Positions 1 to 8,062 of a DNA stretch of 64,000 bases are shown piece by piece; the stretch's first letter is position 1; the number at the start of each line of letters is the position of its first letter. Both the position numbers and the translations under genes were made by a program. Origin of the DNA: Pseudomonadota bacterium (GTDB taxonomy: Bacteria > Myxococcota_A > Polyangia > Polyangiales > Polyangiaceae); assembly GCA_023431345.1 (NCBI GenBank), contig JAEYWK010000214.1:19481-83480 (forward strand). Reading direction: 5' to 3'. Below the pieces are notes generated by a model. That model saw only the letters and a list, made by a program, of their open reading frames with translations. It ran no database searches and was not told where the DNA came from.

Positions 1-1595
1 AAATCGCGGTCGAAGAGCCGAGCGTGGCCCAGGCCATCGAGATCGTGCGCGGCGTAGCGCAGAGCTTGGAAGAGCACCACGGCGTGCCGATCCAAGACCG
101 CGCGATCATCTCTGCGGTCGAGCTCGCCAAGCGCTACGTGCAAGAGCGGCGCCTACCCGACGCCGCGATCGACTTGCTCGACGAGGCCGCCGCCGCCAAG
201 CGCGTCGAGACGGACGGCATGCCGCTCGAGCTGGATAGACTGGTGCATCGGCTCGATTCCTTGCAGGCCCAGCTCGCGTCACTGGCCGACGAAGACGACG
301 CGGCCGCTCGAGAGCTGCTCGCAAAGTTGCAGGCCGAGCGCGCCGAGCTCGAGCCACAGGTCACGGCCCTGCGCGGCGCCATCGAGGGGCGACGCAGCGT
401 CACCGCCGCCATCCAGGCGCTGCAAGCGCAGCTCGCGAGCGCCGAAGCCGAGCGCAACCGCGCGCGCGACGAGAAGAACTTCGCGCGGCTCGGCGAGCTC
501 GAGCACGTCACGTTGCCCGATCTCACGGCCCGGCTCGCGAAGGCGGAAGACGCTGCGCGCAGCCACGGCGAGCGCAAGAACCCCAAGCTGCTGGATCAAG
601 ACGTGGCCGCCACGCTCGCGAGCTGGACTGGCATCCCGGTCGACAAGATGCTCGAGGCCGAAGCGGAAAAGCTGCTGAAAATGGAGGCGCGCCTCGGGGA
701 GCGCATCGTCGGTCAAGACCACGCGCTCGCCGCGGTGTCGCGCGCGGTTCGGCGTGGTCGCGTCGGCCTGCGTGATCCCAAGCGCCCGATCGGCTCGTTC
801 TTGCTGCTGGGGCCGAGCGGCGTCGGCAAGACGGAGCTGGCCAAGGCGCTGGCCGAGTTTTTGTTCGACGACGAAGCGGCGCTGACTCGCCTCGACATGA
901 GCGAGTTCATGGAGCGCCACATGGCGCAGCGGCTGATCGGCGCGCCGCCTGGCTACGCCGACAGCGATCAAGGCGGGTTCTTGACCGAAGCCGTGCGCCG
1001 GCGACCTTACTCGGTGCTGCTGTTCGACGAGGTCGAGAAGGCGCACCAAGACGTGTTCAACCTGCTGCTGCAAGTGCTGGATGACGGGCGCTTGACCGAC
1101 GGGCGCGGGCGCTTGGCAGACTTCTCGAACACGGTCGTCGTCATGACCAGCAACATCGGCTCGGAGCGCATCCTCGACGCCGACGCCAAGCTGTTCGAGT
1201 CCGAGGAGGGCCGCCAGGCGCTGCGCGACTTGATGTTCGACCGCCTCGGTGACTTCTTCCGTCCCGAGTTCTTGAATCGCCTCGACGACGTGTGCGTGTT
1301 TCGACCGCTGACCAAGCAAGATTTGCGGAAAATCGTGGATATTCGCCTCGGTGAGCTCAGCCGCTTGCTGGCGCCGCGCAAGCTCACGCTCGACGTCACC
1401 GAAGCCGCCAAGCTGCGCCTGGTCGATTTGAGCTACGAACCTGCCCTCGGCGCGCGCCCGCTGAAGCGCACCTTCCTGCGCGAGCTGCAGGATCCGCTCG
1501 CGCACGCGCTCTTGTCAGCAAAAGCCCCGAACGGCGGCAGCGTCAAAGTCGACGCGCAGGGCGACACCCTCTCGCTCGACATCGTCCCCGCGTAA
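1..1595 (+). CDS. clpB: ClpB/Hsp100-type AAA+ disaggregase, 5' end outside window
   Basis: An ATP-driven unfoldase that pulls aggregated proteins through its ring with DnaK in the cytoplasm. The frame is open to the left edge, and the first visible residues (IAVEEPSV) fit the end of the first AAA+ module, so roughly the N-terminal 40% is missing. Next come the HHGV and LPDAAIDLLDEA motifs, a coiled-coil middle domain (about 230-590), and a complete second AAA+ module with Walker A GPSGVGKT (about 810-833), Walker B VLLFDE (about 1017-1034) and a sensor-1-type MTSN. The C-terminal D2 small domain is complete. The D2 pore loop reads GYAD rather than GYVG at 951-962. It could be a ClpB paralogue rather than the main ClpB. 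Family certain, exact orthology less so. Confidence 0.9.
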   Translation, partial: IAVEEPSVAQAIEIVRGVAQSLEEHHGVPIQDRAIISAVELAKRYVQERRLPDAAIDLLDEAAAAKRVETDGMPLELDRLVHRLDSLQAQLASLADEDDAAARELLAKLQAERAELEPQVTALRGAIEGRRSVTAAIQALQAQLASAEAERNRARDEKNFARLGELEHVTLPDLTARLAKAEDAARSHGERKNPKLLDQDVAATLASWTGIPVDKMLEAEAEKLLKMEARLGERIVGQDHALAAVSRAVRRGRVGLRDPKRPIGSFLLLGPSGVGKTELAKALAEFLFDDEAALTRLDMSEFMERHMAQRLIGAPPGYADSDQGGFLTEAVRRRPYSVLLFDEVEKAHQDVFNLLLQVLDDGRLTDGRGRLADFSNTVVVMTSNIGSERILDADAKLFESEEGRQALRDLMFDRLGDFFRPEFLNRLDDVCVFRPLTKQDLRKIVDIRLGELSRLLAPRKLTLDVTEAAKLRLVDLSYEPALGARPLKRTFLRELQDPLAHALLSAKAPNGGSVKVDAQGDTLSLDIVPA

Positions 1596-1608
1596 GGCGC
1601 TGGGCGAG

Positions 1609-1790
1609 GGGGACAACAGGAAGGGTGGAAGTTTGGAAGGGCGAGACGCCGATCGGGTTTGGAGGACCAAACCCGATCGGGGGTTTCCCGTCGGGTCTCC
1701 GCGACGCCTCCGCCTCTTGCGACGCGCTCCCTGCCACCCCCCAAAAAATCTCTCTCTCCCCTTCCACCCTCCCACCCTTCCTGTTGCCCT
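1609..1790. repeat. nested inverted repeat downstream of clpB
   Basis: The gap between clpB and the next leftward gene (1596-1833) holds a perfect 14-bp inverted repeat (1649-1662 with 1667-1680, 4-nt loop AGGA). It is nested inside a perfect 15-bp inverted repeat (1614-1628 with 1772-1786). The right half is pyrimidine-rich. The two genes are convergent, so this may be a bidirectional terminator, but neither arm is followed by a clean T-run. A small mobile repeat is the alternative. Confidence 0.7.
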
Positions 1791-1833
1791 CTCTCTCCCC
1801 GTTTCCCCGCCTCCCTGTTGTCCCCCCGAGCCG

Positions 1834-2124
1834 TTAGGAGCCGGCGAGGCGACGCTGGAAGGAGACGAGGCAGGCGCGGCCGCCGGACAGCTGCAGGCAC
1901 TGCAGCAGCTGGTAGTCCCACGGCGTCGTGAGGCACTGGCGCGTCACTTCTTCGGCTTTGGCGGCGAGGGCAGGGCGTCGCTGCACGATGCTCAGGGGGG
2001 TGCCGGGCCGAAAGCCGACGGACGCGAGCGCGAAATCGCGGCATTCGCTGGGGCCGGGCAGCTTGCGCGCGCAACCGCTCAGCACGAGCGCACAAAAAAT
2101 CAACGGGAGGCAGCTGGCTCTCAC
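1834..2124 (-). CDS. small cysteine-containing lipoprotein, unknown function
   Basis: About 96 residues. The N-terminus has a basic start, a hydrophobic stretch and a lipobox LSGC, so it should be exported and lipid-anchored. The mature part is short, has several further cysteines and is not recognised. I prefer the GTG at 2124 because GGGAGG lies 7 nt upstream; an ATG at 2130 and a TTG at 2151 are also in frame, but the same GGGAGG is too close to them. It lies 65 bp downstream of the DUF4340 gene on the same strand and may be the last gene of the Gld-type ABC operon. Function unknown. Confidence 0.6.
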   Translation of the reverse strand: MRASCLPLIFCALVLSGCARKLPGPSECRDFALASVGFRPGTPLSIVQRRPALAAKAEEVTRQCLTTPWDYQLLQCLQLSGGRACLVSFQRRLAGS

Positions 2125-2189
2125 CGGCATGCCTCCCGTTATATCACCCAAGCCGCGCCGCCGCGGCCCCTGCGACGAGGACCGAAAGC

Positions 2190-3287
2190 TCAGTGCCCGC
2201 CGTGCGGATCATCCATCGCCGGCATGCCTGGGGGCATACCGGGGGGAGGAGTGCCCGCGCCGGCGCTGGCCGTGTCTTTCTTGTCCTTGTCGCTCTCCTT
2301 CTGGAACTTCTTCTGCTCGGCGATCGCCCAGTCAGCGGCCCAGCTGGAGATGCTCCAGATTTCGTCGCTACCGCTGACCTTGACCCAGCGGCTCGAGCCT
2401 TCGGCGTTGGCGCCGACGTTCACGTCACGCTTGGCGCCGTCCTTCAGCGTGAGCTGAATGGTCGCGACCGGCTTCTCGAGCCCGACGTCGGCTGGCGTCT
2501 TGCCCTTCTCGGCGAAGCCATCGGCGTTGAGCGTCTTGTAGGCGCGGACGAAATCTTTCACCTTCGAGTCGTCGAAGTTCTTGATCGGCTCCGGCGTGGC
2601 CTTGCCCTTGCCGAACTTACCTTTCCAGTCTTCGCCGTCTTTGGTGAAGCTGAAGCTGCCGTGCTCGTTGGTGATGGTGGCAGCGTTGACGTCACCCTCT
2701 TCGAACTTGAACAGCGACAGGTCGCGCCAGCCCTTCACGTCACGCGCGTACAAGTAGCTCGAGTAGCCCTTGATCGCGTAAACGCCGTCTTTGCCCGCGA
2801 TGCGCGTCATTTGACCGCGCCCGCCGTTCTCGCCGAAGCGAGCGTCGAGCACCACCGCGCCGCCCTTACTGAAGACGGCGTGCAGGCCCTTGTCGTCCGA
2901 CACTCCGTACTTCGCGTAGCCGGTGTTGGCGGCGTCGATCTGCTCGCTGACCTTGAGGGCCTTGAGGTTGTCGAGCAGCGACGTGACGTTGGCTTGGTTG
3001 GCCTTCGCCTCGACCGGCTTGGTCAGCTTCCACTCTTCACCGCTCTTGGTGAGCTCGATGTCGACGGGTGCGCCGCCATCTTCGCCCGCCTTGTTCAAGA
3101 CGATCTTGTCGATGGCCTTGATGTCTTCGTCTTTGATGTCGATCTTCGGCAGCGCTGCGGCTTGGCCGCTCAGCGAGTAGCGGGCGGCGCTCTCCGCCTC
3201 CTTTTTGTTTTGGAGGTAGAGGCCGCCGCCCAGCACGCCCAGCACGCCTAGCGCGACGTACAGCTTGGTCTCGGTGTTCATTGCCAT
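2190..3287 (-). CDS. DUF4340 domain protein of Gld-type ABC operon
   Basis: A 365-residue membrane-anchored protein. One N-terminal transmembrane segment (about residues 9-25) is followed by a long soluble region with DUF4340-type repeats (DIELTKSGEEWKLTKP early, FTKDGEDWKGKFG later). The C-terminus is rich in Pro, Met and His. DUF4340 proteins are regularly encoded with an ABC-2 ATPase, a permease and a GldG-like protein, and that is the arrangement here (34 bp downstream of the GldG-like gene). The role is probably an extracytoplasmic accessory to the transporter; its substrate is unknown. Two close ATGs are possible (3287, 3281). Confidence 0.85.
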   Translation of the reverse strand: MAMNTETKLYVALGVLGVLGGGLYLQNKKEAESAARYSLSGQAAALPKIDIKDEDIKAIDKIVLNKAGEDGGAPVDIELTKSGEEWKLTKPVEAKANQANVTSLLDNLKALKVSEQIDAANTGYAKYGVSDDKGLHAVFSKGGAVVLDARFGENGGRGQMTRIAGKDGVYAIKGYSSYLYARDVKGWRDLSLFKFEEGDVNAATITNEHGSFSFTKDGEDWKGKFGKGKATPEPIKNFDDSKVKDFVRAYKTLNADGFAEKGKTPADVGLEKPVATIQLTLKDGAKRDVNVGANAEGSSRWVKVSGSDEIWSISSWAADWAIAEQKKFQKESDKDKKDTASAGAGTPPPGMPPGMPAMDDPHGGH

Positions 3288-3321
3288 ATTTGGATCTCGC
3301 TCTGAATTCCGGGAGCTGCGC

Positions 3322-5169
3322 TCAGACCTTGACTTGATCGCGACGCGCCTGGCGGCTGCGCCAGCGCAGCACGCCGAAGGCGCCGAAGGCGACCGGCATG
3401 CCGAGGATCAGCCACCACTGCACGTTGGCCTGCAGGTTCTTGCGCGCCGCGCGGTACTCTTCGTCCTTCTTCTTGATCTCGGCGTCGTCGTCCTCGGCCT
3501 TGAACTTGGGCTTGCTGACGCTGGTGTAGGTGAGGTTCGCGTCGCCGATCAGCTTCGCGCTCGCCGCCACCAAGTCGGAGTCGCCGCTCATCCAGTCGAG
3601 CGTGTTCTTGAGCGAGATGATCATGGGCGTCAGGTACTTGGTGTACGGCTGAGCGAACATGAGCAGCTGCGGGTCACCACCCACGGCGCCGAACATGGCG
3701 AACTGACCGCCGAGCTCAGGGCCGTTGCCGGCGTACGCGAACGGGTTCGTGAGGAACTGGCTCGACGAGACGACGAGCACGCGCGAGGGCTGCGCGGCGC
3801 GCTCGGGCGGGGTGATGCCCTCACCAGGGCTGCCCTTGAACGCGCTCTGCAGCTTGCCGTCGGCGTACGCGGCCAGCACGCGCTGAGCCTGCGGAGGCTT
3901 GGGCCGCCACTGCTCGCGCAGCTTCATGTCGATGGTCTCCGACTTGTCGACGCTCGTCGCCGGAGTGGAGCGAGCCACCGCGACCAGCTTCACGTCCGCC
4001 GGCTGCTTGTCGCGCTTCAGCTCGAGGCTGCTCGGGAACGGCAAGACGACCTCGTCCATGCGGAAGAACCCGGCGAAGCCGGTGTCGAGCAGCTTCTCCT
4101 TCTCGTCCATGCGCGTGTCGTTGACGACGTGCGCGATGCCGGGATGGCGGATCCAAGCCGGCGTGCCGCCTTGGGTCATCACCTGCACGCGGAACTGCGC
4201 GCCGTGGTCGAATACGGCGTCCTTGTTCATGTGGATGCCGTAGCCATCCAGCAGCTTGTCGAGGCCGTGCGTGCTGAGCGTCGCGCTCATGCTCGCGTCG
4301 TTGGCCTTGAGGTTGACGGCCGAGGCGTACACCACCAGCGACTTGCCGCCGAGCATCAGGAACTCGTCGATGCGGCGCAGCTCCTTCTCGGTGTAGTCCT
4401 TCTGCGGCTGGGTGATGATGATGCCGGCGAGGTCCTTGTCGATCTCGCTGCCGCCGTCTTTCAGGTCCAGGTCCTCGATCTTGTAGAAGGGGAACGCCTG
4501 CTCGAGGATGCCCTTCAGGTTCGGCCCGCCGCCGCCGCGCCCTTGCTTGGGCGTGAGGTTGGCGTCGGTCAGCTTCAGCTCGTCTTTGTTGGTGACGACG
4601 CCGATGCGGTGCTTGATGTCGTCGGCCTTGTCGCGAATCTCGCGGATCTTGTTGGTGATCCAGAACTCGAGGCCGTCGGACTGCTGGTAAGGCAGCTGCG
4701 GAATGACGGCCTTCTCGCTGCCGTACTTGAACACCAGGCCCAGGTAGCCTTGGGCGATGGCGGCCGTGTCCTCGGCGGTCTGGTTCATCTCGCCGAAGGG
4801 CTGCTCCTGCAGGCCTGCTTCCTTCGCCTGCTCGCGCAGCTCGTCGGTGTTCGGCTCGATCAAGGTGAACTTGAACTTGCCCTTGCCTTCGCGCTCGTAC
4901 TCCTTGAGCAAGTCGGTCAGGTCGCGCACGAAGGCGTCGAGCTGGGGCAGGCCCGTCTTCACGTAGGCGTCGACCTGAATCGGCGTCTTCAGCGAGCTGA
5001 GCAAGCGCCCGCTGCCCTTGCTCAGGGTGTAGCGCTCGTTACGGGTCCAATCGAAGCGGGAGTAGGCCTTGAACGACAGCATGTTGGCCACCACCGCGAT
5101 CGCCACGATGACGATCAGGTAGAGGCCCGTCTGGGTCGCCGCTTTCCTCTTTTGGTCTTGCGTTGCCAC
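3322..5169 (-). CDS. GldG-like ABC transporter auxiliary protein
   Basis: 615 residues with one transmembrane helix near the N-terminus (about 15-33) and one near the C-terminus (about 592-607). Between them is a large extracytoplasmic domain typical of the 'ABC transporter involved in gliding motility, auxiliary component' family (GldG). The landmark RNERYTLSKGS after the first helix is characteristic. It starts 3 bp after the permease stop, so translation is probably coupled. In Bacteroidetes, GldA-GldF-GldG form a complex needed for gliding. In myxobacteria homologous sets exist but a gliding role is not established, so the function here is inferred from family and operon only. Confidence 0.85.
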   Translation of the reverse strand: MATQDQKRKAATQTGLYLIVIVAIAVVANMLSFKAYSRFDWTRNERYTLSKGSGRLLSSLKTPIQVDAYVKTGLPQLDAFVRDLTDLLKEYEREGKGKFKFTLIEPNTDELREQAKEAGLQEQPFGEMNQTAEDTAAIAQGYLGLVFKYGSEKAVIPQLPYQQSDGLEFWITNKIREIRDKADDIKHRIGVVTNKDELKLTDANLTPKQGRGGGGPNLKGILEQAFPFYKIEDLDLKDGGSEIDKDLAGIIITQPQKDYTEKELRRIDEFLMLGGKSLVVYASAVNLKANDASMSATLSTHGLDKLLDGYGIHMNKDAVFDHGAQFRVQVMTQGGTPAWIRHPGIAHVVNDTRMDEKEKLLDTGFAGFFRMDEVVLPFPSSLELKRDKQPADVKLVAVARSTPATSVDKSETIDMKLREQWRPKPPQAQRVLAAYADGKLQSAFKGSPGEGITPPERAAQPSRVLVVSSSQFLTNPFAYAGNGPELGGQFAMFGAVGGDPQLLMFAQPYTKYLTPMIISLKNTLDWMSGDSDLVAASAKLIGDANLTYTSVSKPKFKAEDDDAEIKKKDEEYRAARKNLQANVQWWLILGMPVAFGAFGVLRWRSRQARRDQVKV

Positions 5170-5172
5170 GGC

Positions 5173-5907
5173 TCACGCCCACTTTCTGCGCTCGAGCGCA
5201 CGGAAGGCCACGACCAAGCACAGGGCCGTAACCGTCAGGAAGAACACCACGTCGCGCGTATCGACCAGGCCGCGCGAGAAGCCGGACAGGCGCGAATCGA
5301 AGGCGATGAAGTTGAGAACGTTACCGGCCGTGCCGCCCACCCAGCGCGCCAGCGAGCCGGTGAACCACAGCACGATCAGCACGAACACGGTCAAGAAGAA
5401 GGCGATCGCCTGGCTCTCGGTGAGCGAGCTCAACAAGAGGCCGATCGCGGTCGCGGCGGCGCAGAACAAGATCAGGCCGAAGTATCCGGACAGCACGGGG
5501 CCGGTGTCCAGCGGGCCCAGGTTCCACGGCCACTTGAACATGGCGATGGGGTAGACGGCGGTGGCCAGCACCAGCACCAGCAGCATCCCGAGCGCGCCGA
5601 GGTACTTGCCCAAGATCACGTCGCTGTCCTTCACGGGCAGCGTGATGAGCATCTCGAGCGTACCGGAGCGCTTCTCCTCGGCGATCAAGCGCATGGTGAT
5701 GACCGGCACGACCAAGAAGGCCAGACCGAGCGGCGCCAGCTCGAACATGCGCGAAACCGTCGCGCGGTCGACCTGCCAGAAGCCGCCGCCGACCAGGAAG
5801 AAGAACGCACCCAGCACCAAGAAGCTGAGGCAGATGACCACGTAGGCCACCGGTGAGTCGAAGTAAGAGCGGAACTCGCGCTTGGCGATGATCAGCATCG
5901 GCGACAT
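5173..5907 (-). CDS. ABC-2 type permease (GldF-like)
   Basis: 244 residues with about six hydrophobic helices, in the ABC-2 permease family. It begins with the typical cytoplasmic segment IIAKREFRSYFDSPVAYV and has the conserved middle part around RLIAEEKRSGTLEMLITLPV, as in GldF and NosY-like permeases. It lies 3 bp downstream of the ATPase gene and 3 bp upstream of the GldG-like gene. It forms the membrane channel of the complex; the substrate is unknown. Confidence 0.88.
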   Translation of the reverse strand: MSPMLIIAKREFRSYFDSPVAYVVICLSFLVLGAFFFLVGGGFWQVDRATVSRMFELAPLGLAFLVVPVITMRLIAEEKRSGTLEMLITLPVKDSDVILGKYLGALGMLLVLVLATAVYPIAMFKWPWNLGPLDTGPVLSGYFGLILFCAAATAIGLLLSSLTESQAIAFFLTVFVLIVLWFTGSLARWVGGTAGNVLNFIAFDSRLSGFSRGLVDTRDVVFFLTVTALCLVVAFRALERRKWA

Positions 5908-5910
5908 GGC

Positions 5911-7122
5911 TCAGCCTTTCCCCTGCGGCTTTTGCGCGGGCTCGTCGTCGTCATCGTCGTCGTCGTCATCATCGTCGTCGTCGTCCTCGTCGTCATCATC
6001 ATCTTCGTCGTCGTCATCGGCAGCAGCAGCCGCCGCCGCCGCCGCGCCACCCACCACGGCCGCCTTCGCACCCTTGCGAGGCGCATCCTCGTCGTCCTCC
6101 TCATCCTCGTCTTCGCCGCCGGCCCAGTCGGCGCCGCGATCGAGCCTCTCGTCACCCCGCGTGAGGTCTCGGAAGACGGCGTCGAGGCTCTGCGCGTCGC
6201 GACGGAGCTCGAGCAGGGTCCAACTTTTGGCCACCATCAGCCGGAAGATCTCCGCGCGGAGGTCCGCGTCTTGCGGGCCCGAGAGCTCGAATTTGTGCGC
6301 GCTTTCGTCGGTCGGAAGCTCGCGAATGGCCGTCGCTCCGCTCAGCTTGCGCAGCGCTTCGTCCACTTCCTTGGAGCCGGGCGCCTTGTTGCCCGCTTCC
6401 GCGTGGCGCTCGTCGATGGTGACGACGTAGCGGACGCGCCCCGTCTTGGCGCGGATCTCGTCGAGGGCGCCGTCGGCGACGACGCGGCCCTTCGACACGA
6501 TGATGGCGCGGGCGCAGGCCTCTTCGACCTCGCTCAGGTTGTGGGTCGACAGCAAGATCGTGCGATCTTTGCCGATCTCTTTGATGTACTTGAGCACCTC
6601 CGCCTTCTCGTTCGGGTCGAGGTCGCTGGTGGGCTCATCGAGGATCAAGATGGGCGGATCGTGAATCAGCGCCTGGCCCAGCCCGACGCGCTGGCGATAG
6701 CCGTGCGAAAGGGTCGAGATGTCCTTCCCCAGCGACTGCGCCAGGCCGCAAACCTCGATCACCTTCTTGAGGCGCTGCTTGAACTTCGACTCGTCGAGCC
6801 CGCGGATCTGCGCCGCGAACTGCAAGTAGTCGTAGACAGTCATGTCTGCGTAGAGCGGTGCGCGCTGGGGCAAATAGCCCAGGCTCTGGCGAACGCCGAG
6901 GGGGTTATCGAAGACGTCGAAGCCCTTCACCTTGGCCGTACCGTTGGTCGGCGAAGAGAAGCAGGTGAGGATGCGCATGGTGGTCGACTTGCCGGCGCCG
7001 TTTGGCCCCAGGAAGCCCACGACCTCGCCCTTGCGCACTTCGAAGCTCACCTTGTCCAGGGCGCGCACCGAGCCGAATCGCTTCGTCAGCCCAGTCGCTT
7101 CAATCATCACATCGGTAGCCAT
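5911..7122 (-). CDS. ABC transporter ATPase (GldA-like) with poly-Asp tail
   Basis: 403 residues. The ATPase domain has Walker A GPNGAGKS (residues 39-46), signature LSHGYRQR (138-145; usual form LSGGxxQR) and Walker B ILILDE (158-163). A C-terminal region as in GldA/CcmA-type ATPases follows. After about residue 345 comes a low-complexity tail made almost only of Asp and Glu, encoded by GAY/GAG triplets at 5941-6020. This tail is absent from typical family members. GGAGG lies 4 nt before the ATG. First gene of the operon, behind the promoter at 7189-7216. It powers the permease at 5173-5907. Confidence 0.9.
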   Translation of the reverse strand: MATDVMIEATGLTKRFGSVRALDKVSFEVRKGEVVGFLGPNGAGKSTTMRILTCFSSPTNGTAKVKGFDVFDNPLGVRQSLGYLPQRAPLYADMTVYDYLQFAAQIRGLDESKFKQRLKKVIEVCGLAQSLGKDISTLSHGYRQRVGLGQALIHDPPILILDEPTSDLDPNEKAEVLKYIKEIGKDRTILLSTHNLSEVEEACARAIIVSKGRVVADGALDEIRAKTGRVRYVVTIDERHAEAGNKAPGSKEVDEALRKLSGATAIRELPTDESAHKFELSGPQDADLRAEIFRLMVAKSWTLLELRRDAQSLDAVFRDLTRGDERLDRGADWAGGEDEDEEDDEDAPRKGAKAAVVGGAAAAAAAAADDDDEDDDDDEDDDDDDDDDDDDDDEPAQKPQGKG

Positions 7123-7140
7123 CAGGCCTCCAAAAGAACC

Positions 7141-7156
7141 CGCGGATTTTTCCGCG
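7141..7156 (-). promoter_or_regulatory. hairpin in leader of the Gld-type ABC operon
   Basis: A perfect 6-bp inverted repeat (CGCGGA / TCCGCG) around a 4-nt loop. It lies between the predicted transcription start (about 7180) and the ribosome binding site of the ATPase gene. On the transcribed strand it is followed after four bases by a short TTCTTTT run, so it could act as a weak attenuator. Regulatory role is inference. Confidence 0.45.
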
Positions 7157-7188
7157 TATTCTTGAGTTGTCGGGGTTCGAGCGGCGGC

Positions 7189-7216
7189 ATCCTAGAGAAG
7201 TCTCGATCGCTGTCAA
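7189..7216 (-). promoter_or_regulatory. sigma70-type promoter of the Gld-type ABC operon
   Basis: On the minus strand a perfect -35 TTGACA (7211-7216) and a -10 TAGGAT (7189-7194, four of six consensus bases) are separated by 16 bp. This gives a leader of roughly 60 nt before the ATPase ATG. Confidence 0.65.
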
Positions 7217-7595
7217 CAAGCGCAGGCGAGAGCCTCGGCGAGCGAGAGCGGTAGGACGCGAAAGCCAGCATTGCCGCGCTAAAACCATGAGATTTGCCAC
7301 CTATTCCCGACGCCTGCGTCAAAGTGCCTCCCCTGTGTAGTTTTCCATCGCACCCACGCCTGCTGGCTCACGGCGAGGACCACGAGGGCGGGGACGTGGC
7401 GTCTGAGGCGCGGCGATATGGCCCCGCTCCGAGCGGCACGTAGTCGCCATGGCGCGCATCCGCAGCGCTGGCAGCCCGCGGCATTACAGACGGTAAGGAG
7501 ACGGAAGACGGAGACGCGGCGATGCGCGCTCGGAAATCTTCGAAGAGGCAGCTGAGTGCCCCTTGTGTTCCTGGGTAAGGGGGTTATGGTTGAGC

Positions 7596-7683
7596 TGGCA
7601 CCTCGCCGCCGCGTCCCCCCGCGGTGGGCACCCTACCCCTCCCCCCACCCCCCTAACCCCCACGCCCCTTGGGCGAGGTGCCA
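7596..7683. repeat. 12-bp inverted repeat enclosing a G-quadruplex-type tract
   Basis: TGGCACCTCGCC at 7596-7607 is repeated inverted at 7672-7683, and weaker complementarity extends outward (TGAGC / AACTCA). The enclosed loop carries six C-runs of 3-6 bases between 7631 and 7668, i.e. six G-runs on the minus strand with very short spacers. Confidence 0.75.
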
Positions 7684-7734
7684 CTAACTCAATCCACGCG
7701 CATCACATCCGTAGCAGTGTGTGATGCGGTCGGA

Positions 7735-7762
7735 AGCAAAGGCGACGAGAGTCGCCTTTGCT
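7735..7762. repeat. perfect 12-bp hairpin with GAGA loop
   Basis: AGCAAAGGCGAC (7735-7746) and its exact complement GTCGCCTTTGCT (7751-7762) flank a GAGA tetraloop. No T-run follows on either strand. A second, weaker stem (CATCACA 7701-7707 with TGTGATG 7720-7726) lies just upstream. Confidence 0.75.
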
Positions 7763-7830
7763 GCTTTGTGCGTGGGTGCGTGCCGTTGGGCGCGGACACG
7801 GACCGCACGGGAACGTGATTCGCGACTAGA

Positions 7831-7873
7831 GCGACGCGCGACTCGAGCCGCGTGCGACGCGCGACTCGAGCCG
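7831..7873. repeat. 20-bp tandem direct repeat, two copies
   Basis: GCGACGCGCGACTCGAGCCG occurs at 7831-7850 and again at 7854-7873, a 23-bp period, with degenerate pieces on both sides. No coding frame explains it. Confidence 0.8.
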
Positions 7874-7888
7874 TGCGACGCGGCAGAC

Positions 7889-7929
7889 GGACATTGCCAA
7901 TCGAACGCGCGCTTCGATAAGCAATGTCC
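7889..7929. repeat. interrupted stem-loop
   Basis: GGACATTGC (7889-7897) pairs with GCAATGTCC (7921-7929), and an inner TCGAA (7901-7905) pairs with TTCGA (7913-7917). This gives a two-helix stem-loop compatible with a structured RNA or a protein-binding site. Confidence 0.65.
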
Positions 7930-8062
7930 TCGCCGTGAGCCATCACGCCTCACCACCAATGTAAGTCTACCCGCTACCAATCTGCCGGTTCGAGTGCGGG
8001 ATACGAAGAAGACACAAGCTCTTTGCGGAGCGGACACGCAGCGAGCGCAAGAGTGTCGAATC

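Larger units (their letters stand above)
7217..8062. other. gene-poor region with structured repeats
   Basis: About 850 bp with no convincing coding frame; the short open frames here look like high-GC noise. It contains several separate inverted repeats, a C-run tract that would be G-quadruplex-forming on the minus strand, and a 20-bp direct repeat, each listed on its own. It could hold a non-coding RNA, but no known family was recognised. Confidence 0.55.

Noticed and set aside
279..1505. 408-residue minus-strand frame antisense to clpB
   Set aside because: Gln/Arg/Leu-rich high-GC shadow of the strong clpB frame; no domain.
3265..5856. 863-residue plus-strand frame
   Set aside because: Lies across three well supported minus-strand genes; His/Asp/Arg-rich composition typical of antisense translation.
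7960..8005. GGTTCGAG resembling a tRNA T-loop
   Set aside because: Flanking bases cannot form the T-stem or acceptor stem.
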